64,000 nt of DNA. Source: Azoarcus olearius. Lineage in GTDB: Bacteria > Pseudomonadota > Gammaproteobacteria > Burkholderiales > Rhodocyclaceae. Position 1 is the first letter of the stretch. Each line of letters opens with the position of its first letter. Below, in pieces: positions 46,431 to 55,870 of the stretch. Made by a program: the position numbers and the translations under genes. The stretch covers positions 3,968,001 to 4,032,000 of the forward strand of contig NZ_CP016210.1 of the NCBI RefSeq assembly GCF_001682385.1, read 5' to 3'. The notes beneath the pieces are model-generated. The model searched no databases and was not told the origin of the DNA. It was given only the letters and a program-made list of their open reading frames with translations.

Positions 46431-46493
46431 AGGAAAACCTCAGGGTCGGGAGGCGCCCGGCGCGATGGCGGCGCGGGCGGCACAAGCGCGCGA

Positions 46494-48557
46494 TTATAAC
46501 CCGCGGGCCACCTCGCCCACGTCGCCGCCCCTGCCCGCACGCCCGAGAAGCGCCGGCAACTGCGCCTCCATCCGTCGCGCCAGCCAGTAAGAGCCCTCCA
46601 GCGACAGGTGGTCGTCGTCGCGGTACAGCAGCAGGCCGTCGCGCTTGCCGTAGCATGCCGCGGCGTCGCACATCAGCGGCACCGGGTCGAACTGCGCGAC
46701 TTGCGGGAACCGGGCCAGCACATGGCCGAGCAGCGGGCGCACCTCCGCCATGCGGGCTTCGGCCAGTGCGCGCGCCGTTGCGCACGAGGGGCGCGGCGTG
46801 CGGCTGATGAAGCGATTGGGGTGCCAGGCAATGCATTCGCGCGCGTGAAAGTCGAGTTCGGGCACGCCGTGCAAGAAGACCACGCGCTTGCCCGCGGCAG
46901 TGAGCGTGCGCAAGGTGTCATCCAGCGCATGCTCGAAAACTTCCGCGCGGCCCCAGTCCTTGGACTCCGGGCGTTCCGGCAGCACCAGCATTTCACTTGA
47001 GACCTGATCTGCCGCGTCCTTCAGTTCGCGCCCGGACGCGTGGTACACCCAGCGTCCGCCCAGGAATACGGTTTCGATCCCGGGCGTGCGCAGCGCGTAG
47101 TCGATCGCCGCATCGATCACCTGCCGGCAGCCGTTGAGGCTGCCGTCCTTCAGGATGGACGCCCCCTTCAACGGCGGACAACCGGCCCCCTGCAGCTGCA
47201 TCAGGATTACGCCCTGCTTGCGCAGGCTCTCGCTCAGCCCCCAGTAGTAGTGGTTGGCATGGCTGTCGCCGATGATGAGCGCGGTGGCCTGACGCGCGGG
47301 GTCCGCCTGCAGGCATTTGCCCGTCGTGCCCGCCGGCAGCGCGGGCTCGCAGTCGGTTTCCCCACGCAAGGCATCCGTCCAGTCCAGCGCCCGGGCATCC
47401 CGTTCGGCCTGCGCGTCCTTCAGGCGGAAATCCAGCCCGCCCCGGACCACGATGTTGGTCGCCACACCGACAACGAGCAGCGAGGTCAGGACAAGCCCCG
47501 CGACCGGCTGCCACCCGCCACGGCGCCGCAAGGGGATTTCGAGCAGACGATAGGTCAGGGTCGCGGCAATCAGCGCGGCGACAACAGCGCCCGCCAGCGC
47601 GAATGCGCCCGCCCCTTCGCCCAGCACGATGCGGACGAACGCAAGCAGCGGCCAATGCCACAGGTAGAGGGGAAAGCTGATCAGGCCGATCGCCACCATG
47701 ACGCGGTTGGCGAGCAGCACGCGGTTCAGCCACGCGCGCTCGCCCGCGGCAATCATCAGCACGGCACCCGACACGGGAAGCAAGGCCCACCAGCCCGGGA
47801 AGGCGCGTGTCTTGTCGATCACCACGATGGCCGCGAGACAGAGCGTGAAGCCGAGGCCGGCAGCGACATCGGCCAGCCGCCCGCCGCGCGGGAACAGCGG
47901 CCCTCGGCGCTGCACTCGCAATGCGAGCAAGGCCCCGGCAAGCAGTTCCCAGGCCCGTGCCGGCAGCAGGAAATACCCCGCGACCGGGGCCTGCACGGTC
48001 AGCACGAGGCCGACGGCAAACGACACCCCGGCAAGCAGCGCGACCGCCATCCAGAAGCGCTGCTTCAGGCGCCACGCCACCACCGCCACCGCGGGCCACA
48101 GGATGTAGAACTGCTCCTCGACACCGAGCGACCACAGGTGGAGCAGCGGCTTCAGCTCTGCCGCGGTATCGAAGTACCCCGCTTCGCGCCAATACACGAG
48201 GTTGGCGACGAATCCGAGCCCCGCCGCGGCATGCTTGCCCAGCTCGCGGTATTCAAACGGCAACAGGACGTTCCACCCCAGGGCCAGCGAGGCGAGGATC
48301 ACCAGCAGCAGCGCCGGGAAGATGCGCCGTACCCGGCGCAGATAAAAATCGGCAAAGCTGAAATCACCCCCGGCGAGGGCTTTGAAGATGATCGACGAGA
48401 TCAGGTAGCCGGAGATGACAAAGAAGACATCCACACCGACAAAGCCCCCCGGCAGCCACGCGGGAAAGGCATGGAACAGCACGACCGCCAGCACGGCGAT
48501 GGCGCGCAGGCCGTCGATGTCCGCCCGGTAGGCGAGATGGGGATTTGCGTGAGTCAT
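46494..48557 (-). CDS. Membrane O-acyltransferase (AT3) fused to SGNH domain, OafA-like
   Basis: This is a 687-residue inner-membrane protein. Residues 1 to about 370 are an acyltransferase-3 domain with 10-11 helices; markers are YRADIDGLRAIAVLAVVLFH, the VDVFFVISGYLIS segment, and RRVRRIFPALL. The rest is periplasmic and SGNH-hydrolase-like, with block I GDSHANHYY and a late DDDHLSLEGS carrying the Asp-His pair. Such fusions acetylate O-antigen or other glycans. The start at 48557 (ATG) is preferred to a TTG one codon earlier. It is separate from wbpM by 167 bases, so it probably has its own promoter. The acyl group is inferred to be acetyl. Confidence 0.9.
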   Translation of the reverse strand: MTHANPHLAYRADIDGLRAIAVLAVVLFHAFPAWLPGGFVGVDVFFVISGYLISSIIFKALAGGDFSFADFYLRRVRRIFPALLLVILASLALGWNVLLPFEYRELGKHAAAGLGFVANLVYWREAGYFDTAAELKPLLHLWSLGVEEQFYILWPAVAVVAWRLKQRFWMAVALLAGVSFAVGLVLTVQAPVAGYFLLPARAWELLAGALLALRVQRRGPLFPRGGRLADVAAGLGFTLCLAAIVVIDKTRAFPGWWALLPVSGAVLMIAAGERAWLNRVLLANRVMVAIGLISFPLYLWHWPLLAFVRIVLGEGAGAFALAGAVVAALIAATLTYRLLEIPLRRRGGWQPVAGLVLTSLLVVGVATNIVVRGGLDFRLKDAQAERDARALDWTDALRGETDCEPALPAGTTGKCLQADPARQATALIIGDSHANHYYWGLSESLRKQGVILMQLQGAGCPPLKGASILKDGSLNGCRQVIDAAIDYALRTPGIETVFLGGRWVYHASGRELKDAADQVSSEMLVLPERPESKDWGRAEVFEHALDDTLRTLTAAGKRVVFLHGVPELDFHARECIAWHPNRFISRTPRPSCATARALAEARMAEVRPLLGHVLARFPQVAQFDPVPLMCDAAACYGKRDGLLLYRDDDHLSLEGSYWLARRMEAQLPALLGRAGRGGDVGEVARGL

Positions 48558-48724
48558 CAAGGAACCGGCCGGCCCAGCGGACGCTGAAAAGGTGGGCGAT
48601 TCTATCGACTCTGTAACAGTCCAGAAACAATATGCTGCAACGCGACACCGACGCCGTCACGCTGCCGGCCAGAAAGCCGGGCGTTTCTCCCGCGGCTTGG
48701 GCGTCCGGCGGCGCCCCTGCCCGC

Positions 48725-50668
48725 CTAATGCAGGATGGAGCCGCGCGCGGCGATGGCCGGTGAAAGCGTGCCGTCCAGCAGTGCGCCGCGGCTACCGAGT
48801 TGCAGCGCGGCAGAGGCTTCTCCAGCCAGACGTGCCGGCACATATTCCGGCACCCAGTGGTGCAGCGCCGTCCTCACCTCGTCATCGGCGACAGGGCCGG
48901 GCTGCGACAACCAGTCGTGCAGACCCGCGATCGTGCCGGGCGCCACCGCGGGCGAGCGCGCGATACGCAGCTTGGGGTGCGGCGTCTGACAGGTACTCTC
49001 CGAGTCCGCGAGCAATTCCTCGTAGAGTTTTTCGCCGGGCCGCAACCCGGTGAACTCGATGCGGATCTCATCCTCGTCGTAACCCGACAACCGGATCATG
49101 TTGCGCGCGAGATCGACAATCTTGACCGGCTCGCCCATGTCGAGCACGAAAACCTCCCCGCCCTGCCCCATCGCCGCCGCCTGCAACACCAGTTCGGCGG
49201 CCTCGGGAATCGACATGAAGTAGCGGTTGATCTCGGGGTGGGTGACGGTTACCGGCCCCCCGCGCGCGATCTGCTCCGCAAACTTCGGAATCACGCTGCC
49301 GGTGCTGCCCAGCACGTTGCCGAAGCGCACCATCCCCAGCCGGGTTGCAGCACCGCTGGCGGCGTTTTCGGCCTGCAGGGCCTGGCACACCATTTCGGCA
49401 AGCCGCTTGCTGGCGCCCATCACATTGGTGGGATTGACCGCCTTGTCGGTGGAGATCAGCACGAAGCGTTCGGCCCCGTAGCGGCAGGCGTGCTCCGCCA
49501 CCAGCAGGGTTCCCAGCACGTTGTTGCGCACCGCCTGCCAGGCGTTGTCGATTTCCATCAGCGGCACATGCTTGTAGGCCGCCGCATGAAAGACCAGCTG
49601 GGGCCGGTAACAAGCGAATACCTCGTCCAGCCGCGCCGCGTCGCGCACGTCGCCCACCAGCGGCACGATGCTGACCCCGGGCTGGTAAACCGAGAACCAC
49701 TGTTCGATGGAGTACAGCGCGAACTCGCTGACATCGAACAGCACCAGCCGGTTGGGGCGGAAACGGGCCACCTGGCGGCACAGTTCGCTGCCGATGGAGC
49801 CCCCCGCGCCGGTAATCAGCACGGTACGGCCGGCGATCATGCGCTGCACGTTCGCGTCGTCGATCTGCACCGGCTCGCGCCCCAGCAGATCCTCGATTTC
49901 CACCCGGCGCATCGCGCTGACGGCCACCTTGCCGCCCATCAGGTCGTCGAGCCCCGGCACCTTGAAGACATGGGCCCCGGCCCGCACCGCAGTATCGGCA
50001 GCACGCTGGATGGCCTTGTTGGCCGCGGACGGCATCGCCAGGATCACATGCTGGGCCCGGTAGTCCGCCAGCACCTGCGGCAGATCGGCCACGCCGCCAA
50101 CGACCGGATAGCCGTACAGTTCGCGCCCCCACTTGCTCGCATCATCATCCACCAGCGCGACCACCCGCCAGTCCGGGCTACGCTGCAGCTCGCGCACCAG
50201 CATTGCCCCGCCGGTTCCCGCGCCAACCACCACGACCGGCTTGCCCGCACCGATGAGGCCGCCGTACAGCCGGTGTTCCTTCCACATCCGCCACGCCGCC
50301 CGGCCCCCGCCCATCACCAACAGCAAGAGCATCGGGTAGAGCAGCAGCATCGAGCGCGGCGTGTTCGGCGCCCCCCTGTCGAGTGCCACGAGTGCGGTGA
50401 CGGCCACCGTGGAGACGGCAATCGCTTTCAATACGCGTTTGAGGTCGGGCAGGCTGGCGAAGACCCACATGCCGCGGTAAAGACCGGCCCAGCGACATGC
50501 AGCGCCCTGGACGCACAGCAGGAACACGACAGAGGCAAGCGCCTTGCCGGTGTACTCGGAAGGCCATTCGAAGTTGAAACGCAGCAGCATGCCCACGCCC
50601 CACGCAACCACGACGGCGGCGAGATCGAAGAGGAGCACGAGGATGGAGCGCGATGGGGTCGTAATCAT
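48725..50668 (-). CDS. wbpM: WbpM-like UDP-GlcNAc 4,6-dehydratase
   Basis: This is a 647-residue inner-membrane nucleotide-sugar dehydratase. Four N-terminal helices (about residues 5-125) precede a CoA-binding-like domain (VVVVGAGTGGAMLVREL) and the C-terminal SDR domain. The latter has GAGGSIGSELCRQ, HAAAYKHVPLME, ISTDKAVNPTNVMGASKR (with methionine in place of the usual tyrosine, as in WbpM/FlaA1) and the ITFTGLRPGEK-like end (EFTGLRPGEKLYEE). It makes UDP-4-keto-6-deoxy-GlcNAc. Downstream genes of WbpV and WbpL type support a QuiNAc or FucNAc product. A 335-base gap lies upstream, so it may have its own promoter. Confidence 0.92.
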   Translation of the reverse strand: MITTPSRSILVLLFDLAAVVVAWGVGMLLRFNFEWPSEYTGKALASVVFLLCVQGAACRWAGLYRGMWVFASLPDLKRVLKAIAVSTVAVTALVALDRGAPNTPRSMLLLYPMLLLLVMGGGRAAWRMWKEHRLYGGLIGAGKPVVVVGAGTGGAMLVRELQRSPDWRVVALVDDDASKWGRELYGYPVVGGVADLPQVLADYRAQHVILAMPSAANKAIQRAADTAVRAGAHVFKVPGLDDLMGGKVAVSAMRRVEIEDLLGREPVQIDDANVQRMIAGRTVLITGAGGSIGSELCRQVARFRPNRLVLFDVSEFALYSIEQWFSVYQPGVSIVPLVGDVRDAARLDEVFACYRPQLVFHAAAYKHVPLMEIDNAWQAVRNNVLGTLLVAEHACRYGAERFVLISTDKAVNPTNVMGASKRLAEMVCQALQAENAASGAATRLGMVRFGNVLGSTGSVIPKFAEQIARGGPVTVTHPEINRYFMSIPEAAELVLQAAAMGQGGEVFVLDMGEPVKIVDLARNMIRLSGYDEDEIRIEFTGLRPGEKLYEELLADSESTCQTPHPKLRIARSPAVAPGTIAGLHDWLSQPGPVADDEVRTALHHWVPEYVPARLAGEASAALQLGSRGALLDGTLSPAIAARGSILH

Positions 50669-51003
50669 TATTTGCGCGGGGGAAAGCTCTGGCTGGAAGC
50701 TCTGTCCCTGCAGGGGATTTTAGCGTCGCACCGGCAACCGATGTTGTACCGCAGCAACGCAGCCTGAATAGGCGGCGAGGCCGACAGGCCACATTGCCCA
50801 GCCGGCTGTCGGCACTTGTATGTGGCCGCCTACCGCCCAATGACGCGCGCCGTAAGGGAAGCCAGCGTAAGAGGCAGTTGCCGACGTACTACAACTCACA
50901 ACGGCGTCGGCGGGCCGTCACAGCGGCAGAATGGCGTCAGACAAACATATTGCGACAAATTCCCCGATGGCAGCCGACACCCTGGTCGACACGCGGGGGA
51001 GAG
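50669..51003. other. Gap of 335 bases upstream of wbpM, with ops-like element
   Basis: I see no convincing gene here. On the minus strand, CTACCGCC (50830-50837) reads GGCGGTAG, the core of the ops element that recruits RfaH to long surface-polysaccharide operons. It lies about 160 bases before the wbpM start. Several short palindromes such as TCCCTGCAGGGGA (50704-50716) are also present. An eight-base match in GC-rich DNA can be chance. Confidence 0.3.
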
Positions 51004-52041
51004 TCAGAGTGAGGGACCGACCGTCGGCTCCCGCCGCCCCGCACCCAGCAGAAGCGCACCAACGAGCAGCGGTGCATAAGCCACAGCAAGGCCATGAAGC
51101 GGCGGCATCCAGTCCAGAATCACCAGGGCTGCAATTGGCAGCAGCCAGAACACATCGATCATCACAACGGCCAGGGTGACCGGGCGGTGGGCCTTCCAAC
51201 GCCGAGCCGCCTGCTGGTAGCCGTGGCTCCGATGCGCCTGATAGACGCGCTCGCCCCGCAGCAAGCGGCGCAGCAGCGTGAACGTGGCGTCCACCACGAA
51301 CACCCCGAGCAGGATCAGCCAGGACCAGAACAGCACTTCGTCGTGGCGCCCCGCTTGCAGCGAAAACGCGGCCAGCATCGCCCCTACGAAACCGCTACCG
51401 ACATCGCCCATGAATATCCGCGCTGGAGGGAAATTCCACGCAAGGAACCCTCCCAGCGCCGCGGCCAGCATCAGCGGCGGCACGATCACCTCGACCGGAT
51501 GGCCGGCCGCCACCGCCAGGACTGCTCCGCCCGTTGCGACCGCGATTCCTTCGACGGCAGCAATACCGTCGATACCGTCCATGAAGTTGTACAGATTGAG
51601 AACCCAGACGACATAAAGCGCTGCGACGACGGCGAGCATCTGGATCGGCACCGCAGAAAGCCCGAACGACGAGAACGCGGGAATACCGGCGCACCCCAGT
51701 AGCCAGGCAGCTGCAACAAAGTGGGTCAGTAGGCGCCAACGCGCGGCGACATGGCCATGATCATCCAGGAAGCCGACGGCCGCTACCAAGGTGGCAGCCC
51801 CCAGCAGGGCGGCCACTTCAGCCGCTGGCAGCAGCCCCACCCACCCCAGCAGCAGTATCGCCACCAGGAACGGCAGGACGACCGCCAGGCCCCCGCCCCG
51901 CGGAGTAGGTGTGGAATGAGAGCTACGGGCATTTGGAACGTCGACCAAGCTGCGCGCAAGGGCGTAGCGCCGCAACCATCCCGTACCCAGCCACGCCGCG
52001 AGCGAGACCCCAAGAGCGAGCCCGAGCAGCGCGGCCGTCAC
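51004..52041 (-). CDS. wbpL: WbpL/WecA-like undecaprenyl-phosphate HexNAc-1-P transferase
   Basis: This is a 345-residue inner-membrane enzyme of the MraY/WecA family with about ten helices. It starts O-unit assembly by moving a sugar-1-phosphate to undecaprenyl phosphate. Family marks are RSSHSTPTPRGGGLAVVLPF, a VGFLDDHGHVAARWR aspartate pair, NLYNFMDGIDGIAA, IFMGDVGSGFVGAML and the HRSHGYQQAARRW loop. The start is taken as GTG at 52041, which overlaps the upstream stop (GTGA). The gene order epimerase-WbpL-WbpM matches the end of the Pseudomonas O6-type locus as I remember it, pointing to QuiNAc/FucNAc as first sugar. Confidence 0.9.
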   Translation of the reverse strand: MTAALLGLALGVSLAAWLGTGWLRRYALARSLVDVPNARSSHSTPTPRGGGLAVVLPFLVAILLLGWVGLLPAAEVAALLGAATLVAAVGFLDDHGHVAARWRLLTHFVAAAWLLGCAGIPAFSSFGLSAVPIQMLAVVAALYVVWVLNLYNFMDGIDGIAAVEGIAVATGGAVLAVAAGHPVEVIVPPLMLAAALGGFLAWNFPPARIFMGDVGSGFVGAMLAAFSLQAGRHDEVLFWSWLILLGVFVVDATFTLLRRLLRGERVYQAHRSHGYQQAARRWKAHRPVTLAVVMIDVFWLLPIAALVILDWMPPLHGLAVAYAPLLVGALLLGAGRREPTVGPSL

Positions 52042-53021
52042 CGTCCTTCTCCTGCCACGGCCCGACGCAATCCCTCGTCGACGCCGACGGGGGGAATCCA
52101 ACCCAAGGTTTCGCGCGCGGAAGATATGTCCACTTGCAGCGATCCGCACAAACGCTGCAGCACGTCATGGTGTCCCGTGCCGGCCGCGGCGAGTCGCAAC
52201 ATCCACAAGGGCACCGGCCACAACCGTGCCGGACGCCCCGTCGCCCTCGCCAGACGACGCACAAGCGCGGCAGTCGACAGGTCCTCCCCATCCGCCGCGA
52301 AGAAACACCCTCCTGCAGCCCCCGGGTGGTCAAGACAGGTGATGATCAGATCGACGAGGTTGTCCAACGCGACGAGCGAACGGCGGTTTGCGTTGCAGCC
52401 CCCAAGGGGCAACGGCATCCCGCTAGCCACCCAGCGCACGATACTGCGGAAATTCGCTTTCACCCCTGGGCCATAAACAAGCGGCGGCCGGATCACGACC
52501 AGTTCCATCCCGGAACGCGCGCACAGGTTCCGCAATCCCTCTTCGGCTTCGGCCTTGGAACGAGCGTAGGGATCGACGGGCGCGAGTGCGTCGGTTTCAC
52601 GCAGCGGCCTTCCCGCAGGCGAGTTCTCGCCGTGTACCTTCACCGTGCTGACGAAAACGAAGCGCTTCACCTTTGCTTCGGCCGCCTGCCGCGCCAGTTC
52701 AAGGGTTCCCGTGACATTGACAGCCCGAAATGCCGCGAGCGGATCGATCTCCTCGTCCTTCATCACGTGCACGCGGGCGGCGAGATGGACCACCTGACCG
52801 GCACCTTCGAGGAACGGTGTCCAGCATGCCGAGTCCCCCAACGCCGGCGCCGCGCGGAAGCCGCGCCCTACGTCTTCTCGGCGTGCGAGCGGTATGACAT
52901 CACGACCGCGTGCACGCAGTGCGGTGACGAGGGCCTGACCAACGAATCCGCTTGCGCCTGTCACAACACAGCGCTGCGCCTCCGCGGAACCCACCACCGC
53001 GCCGTTGGTGGGTCCGTTCAA
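52038..53021 (-). CDS. NAD-dependent epimerase/reductase, WbpV-like
   Basis: This is a 327-residue extended SDR protein. The NAD loop is VTGASGFVGQALVTAL, followed by VVHLAARVHVM. The active site is VSTVKVHGE and PYARSKAEAEE, with tyrosine and lysine, and later RPPLVYGPGVKANF. This pattern is that of WbpV/WbpK-type reductases, which reduce the 4-keto group from WbpM to give UDP-D-QuiNAc or D-FucNAc. Product stereochemistry is not decided by sequence alone. It overlaps neighbours at both ends by four bases (53018 and 52041). Confidence 0.87.
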   Translation of the reverse strand: MNGPTNGAVVGSAEAQRCVVTGASGFVGQALVTALRARGRDVIPLARREDVGRGFRAAPALGDSACWTPFLEGAGQVVHLAARVHVMKDEEIDPLAAFRAVNVTGTLELARQAAEAKVKRFVFVSTVKVHGENSPAGRPLRETDALAPVDPYARSKAEAEEGLRNLCARSGMELVVIRPPLVYGPGVKANFRSIVRWVASGMPLPLGGCNANRRSLVALDNLVDLIITCLDHPGAAGGCFFAADGEDLSTAALVRRLARATGRPARLWPVPLWMLRLAAAGTGHHDVLQRLCGSLQVDISSARETLGWIPPVGVDEGLRRAVAGEGR

Positions 53022-54151
53022 GTGCCACCCGTACGGGCAACGCGCTCGAACAGCGCGGCATACGAGCGGCCAAGTGCGCCGCCGGAGAATCGCTGCTCGT
53101 AGCGCACGCGGGCTGCCGCGCCCATCCCTGCTCGCAGCTCCGGGTCTGCCAGCAAGCGGCGCATCGCCGCCGCGAGAGCAGCTGGCTGCTCGGGGGGCAC
53201 GACAAAGCCCGTGTCACCCTCCAGGTTGACAAAAGACGTTCCGGTGCCCAGTTCGCAGCTGATCATTGGCTTTCCGTGCATCGCCGCCTCAACCAGCACC
53301 ATGCCAAAGGCTTCAGAACGGAGGTGCGATGGCAGTACCAGCGCGCTGCAATGCGCCAGCAAAGCCATCTTCTCGGTTTCCGACACCAGTCCGGCAAGCC
53401 GCACGTTGGCCAGGCCTTCCGTTGCAATCTGCGCACGCAACCATTTGTCCTGGGGCCCACAGCCGGCGATCACGATCGGCGCATCCACCTCGGCCGCGGC
53501 GGACAACAGTGTGTGCAATCCCTTGTAGTACCGCAGAACGCCAATGAACAGGAAGAAGGGTTGCCCCACCACCAACCCCAGCCGCGCCAGCACGCTTTCG
53601 TCGCGGTTCGTGGGATAGGAGTTCTCGTCGATACCGAGCGGGATGACCTCCACTTTGTCCCGAATGCCGGCGACCTGGAGGACCGGACTGGTTAGCGCAT
53701 AGGCGGGAGACGTGGCAACCACGGCCGCTGCCCGGCGCAGCGTCCTCATCATCAACGGACGGTACAGTTTCCCCAGCAGGCGCTGCCGAACGATATCGGA
53801 GTGGTAGGTGACCACCAGTGGACGCCGCCCGCCGCTCAGGGCGCAGAGTACATCCGCGTATGGCCACGGGAAGTGCACATGGACGACGTCCGCCCACTCG
53901 ACACAGTCACGGAACGCGGCCAGCGCCGACGGACCACCAAGATCGCAGGAAGCGGGTGCCGCCCATGACCGGGCACGCACGACCTCGCCCTCGGGGCGCG
54001 CGAGCCGCGCCGGGTCGGGGCGCGGCGACAATGTGAAGATGCGGTTCTCGGCCCCCGCGTTACCGACCGCGATACAAATCTGCCGGACAGCCTCCTGAAG
54101 GCCGCCCGGGGGATCGGGGAAATAAGTCCGGTAAACGTGTACGACCCGCAT
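53018..54151 (-). CDS. Glycosyltransferase family 4
   Basis: This is a 377-residue GT-B glycosyltransferase. N-terminal signature: YRTYFPDPPGGLQEAVRQI and HVHFPWPYADVL. The C-terminal donor site has LFIGVLRYYKGLHTLLSAA and PSHLRSEAFGMVLVEAAMHGK followed by SCELGTGTSFVN. This last block resembles the WbpT/WbaZ-like mannosyl- or fucosyltransferases in O-antigen clusters; the sugar is inferred at best. The start at 54151 (MRVVHVY) follows the family. It lies 16 bases after the GT2 gene and overlaps the epimerase gene by four. Confidence 0.88.
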   Translation of the reverse strand: MRVVHVYRTYFPDPPGGLQEAVRQICIAVGNAGAENRIFTLSPRPDPARLARPEGEVVRARSWAAPASCDLGGPSALAAFRDCVEWADVVHVHFPWPYADVLCALSGGRRPLVVTYHSDIVRQRLLGKLYRPLMMRTLRRAAAVVATSPAYALTSPVLQVAGIRDKVEVIPLGIDENSYPTNRDESVLARLGLVVGQPFFLFIGVLRYYKGLHTLLSAAAEVDAPIVIAGCGPQDKWLRAQIATEGLANVRLAGLVSETEKMALLAHCSALVLPSHLRSEAFGMVLVEAAMHGKPMISCELGTGTSFVNLEGDTGFVVPPEQPAALAAAMRRLLADPELRAGMGAAARVRYEQRFSGGALGRSYAALFERVARTGGT

Positions 54152-54167
54152 GCAAGCCCGGCTTCGC

Positions 54168-54911
54168 CTACCTGACAATGGACTTGTACCAAACGGCATA
54201 AGGCTGGGCGAACCACCACTTCAGTGGCACCCGGCCATGGTGGCGGCGGACAAGCGCAATTGCCTCGCGGTAATGCCGCCTGCGCTGCGTCTTGGTCTTG
54301 GTTTCGTCGTGCTCACGATTGACTGCCACGAACTCGTCGACGAACCGGAGCGGGCCGAAACGGCGGAACAAGCGCCACCACAGGTCATAATCCATCGCCA
54401 TGTGCATCGAGGGATCGACCCCGCCCACCGCCTCCCAGGCCGAACGACGCATCAGCGTTGCCGGCTGCGAAATGATGCAACGCACGGCCAGGCGTCGTTC
54501 GGAAAACCGCTCGACCCACACCGGACGTCGCCGTCCCGTAGCGTCATCGAGGTTCCAGGCACGGCCGTACACCGCCGGCGCATCCGGCGCCCTATCAAGG
54601 TGGTCGCACAGGTGCCGCAAACCACCCGGCAGAAACAGATCATCACTATTGAGCCAGCACACATAGGGCGCTGTGCCGCTCGCGACGCCTTCGTTGATGG
54701 CGGCCGCCTGACCACCGTCGGGTCCACTACGCCACCCCGCGAGGCGGCTCTCCCACTTGCGGATCACGTCCACGGATCCGTCGGTCGAACCACCGTCCAT
54801 AACGAAGACCTCCAGTGGGAGGTCCTGCGCGAAAATCGAGGCCAGGGCGGCATCGAGAAAGCGCCCTTGGTTGTAGGACGGAACGGCGATGGTCACCAAC
54901 GGTGCCGTCAT
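54168..54911 (-). CDS. Glycosyltransferase family 2
   Basis: This is a 247-residue inverting GT-A enzyme. It begins [20 protein letters not shown]; the nucleotide-binding DGGSTDGS and the NSDD metal site follow. [16 protein letters not shown] and the late acidic [11 protein letters not shown] are typical of O-antigen GT2 enzymes. The start at 54911 overlaps the fcl stop (ATGA). The sugar donor is unknown. With GDP-L-fucose made by the two genes before it, fucosyl transfer is possible but unproved. Confidence 0.88.
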   Translation of the reverse strand: MTAPLVTIAVPSYNQGRFLDAALASIFAQDLPLEVFVMDGGSTDGSVDVIRKWESRLAGWRSGPDGGQAAAINEGVASGTAPYVCWLNSDDLFLPGGLRHLCDHLDRAPDAPAVYGRAWNLDDATGRRRPVWVERFSERRLAVRCIISQPATLMRRSAWEAVGGVDPSMHMAMDYDLWWRLFRRFGPLRFVDEFVAVNREHDETKTKTQRRRHYREAIALVRRHHGRVPLKWWFAQPYAVWYKSIVR

Positions 54912-55870
54912 CGCGGAGACCCGAAACGCTGGAGATAGTCCTGGTAGGCCTTCGCGATTCCCTCGCGCAGGCCTGTCTTCGCCTGCCAACCCATTTCAGT
55001 CATCCGGTCGACGTTGAGCAACTTGCGCGGCGTTCCGTCCGGCTTTGCGCTGTCGAAGCGGATCGCACCCTCGAACCCCACCACGTCCATCACCATTTCC
55101 GCGAGTTCGCGAATGGTGAGATCAGCGCCAGTGCCGACATTCACGAGGCCGTCGCCCAGACCGCGCTCCATCAGGAATACACATGCATCCGCCATGTCGT
55201 CTACGTAGAGAAACTCACGCCGTGGCGCCCCGGAGCCCCACACCACGAGTTCATGGCTTCCCGTGACCTTGGCGTCGTGCGCCTTGCGGATCAGCGAAGG
55301 TAGCACGTGGCTGTTGTCGGGGTCGTAGTTGTCGTTAGGACCGTAGAGATTGGTCGCCATCACCGAGAAGTACGAAGTGCCGTACTGCGCGTTGTAGCTC
55401 TCGCACAGCTTCACACCCGCGATCTTCGCCAGCGCGTACGGCTCGTTGGTCTTCTCGAGCGGCCCGCTCAGGAGATAGTCTTCGTGGATGGGTTGCGGGC
55501 ACTGACGCGGGTAGATACAGCTCGAACCGATGAAGAGCAAGCGTCTGACCCCGGCGAGCCAGGCACCGTGGATGACGTTGGCCTCGATCATCAGGTTGCG
55601 ATAGATGAAATCCGCGCGATAGGTATTGTTGGCGTGAATACCTCCCACTCGGCCCGCGGCGAGGAAAATGAAATCCGGCCGCTCCTCACGGAGGAACGCG
55701 AAGACATCGGCCTGGTTGGTCAGGTCGAGCTCGTCATGGCTACGCGCAAGCACATTGGAATAACCGGCAGCCACCAGATGCCGCTCGATGGCGGAGCCGA
55801 CCATGCCGCGGTGCCCCGCGACATAGATCCGGGCATCCTTGTCCAAGGGCAGATTATTCGTGGTAGTCAT
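54908..55870 (-). CDS. fcl: GDP-L-fucose synthase
   Basis: This 320-residue epimerase-reductase turns GDP-4-keto-6-deoxy-mannose into GDP-L-fucose. Marks are [55 protein letters not shown], the active site [11 protein letters not shown], and the [18 protein letters not shown] block. The ATG at 55870 gives the family N-terminus, and it overlaps the 3' end of gmd by 17 bases, unusually long for this locus. It acts directly after gmd. Confidence 0.96.
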   Translation of the reverse strand: MTTTNNLPLDKDARIYVAGHRGMVGSAIERHLVAAGYSNVLARSHDELDLTNQADVFAFLREERPDFIFLAAGRVGGIHANNTYRADFIYRNLMIEANVIHGAWLAGVRRLLFIGSSCIYPRQCPQPIHEDYLLSGPLEKTNEPYALAKIAGVKLCESYNAQYGTSYFSVMATNLYGPNDNYDPDNSHVLPSLIRKAHDAKVTGSHELVVWGSGAPRREFLYVDDMADACVFLMERGLGDGLVNVGTGADLTIRELAEMVMDVVGFEGAIRFDSAKPDGTPRKLLNVDRMTEMGWQAKTGLREGIAKAYQDYLQRFGSPR

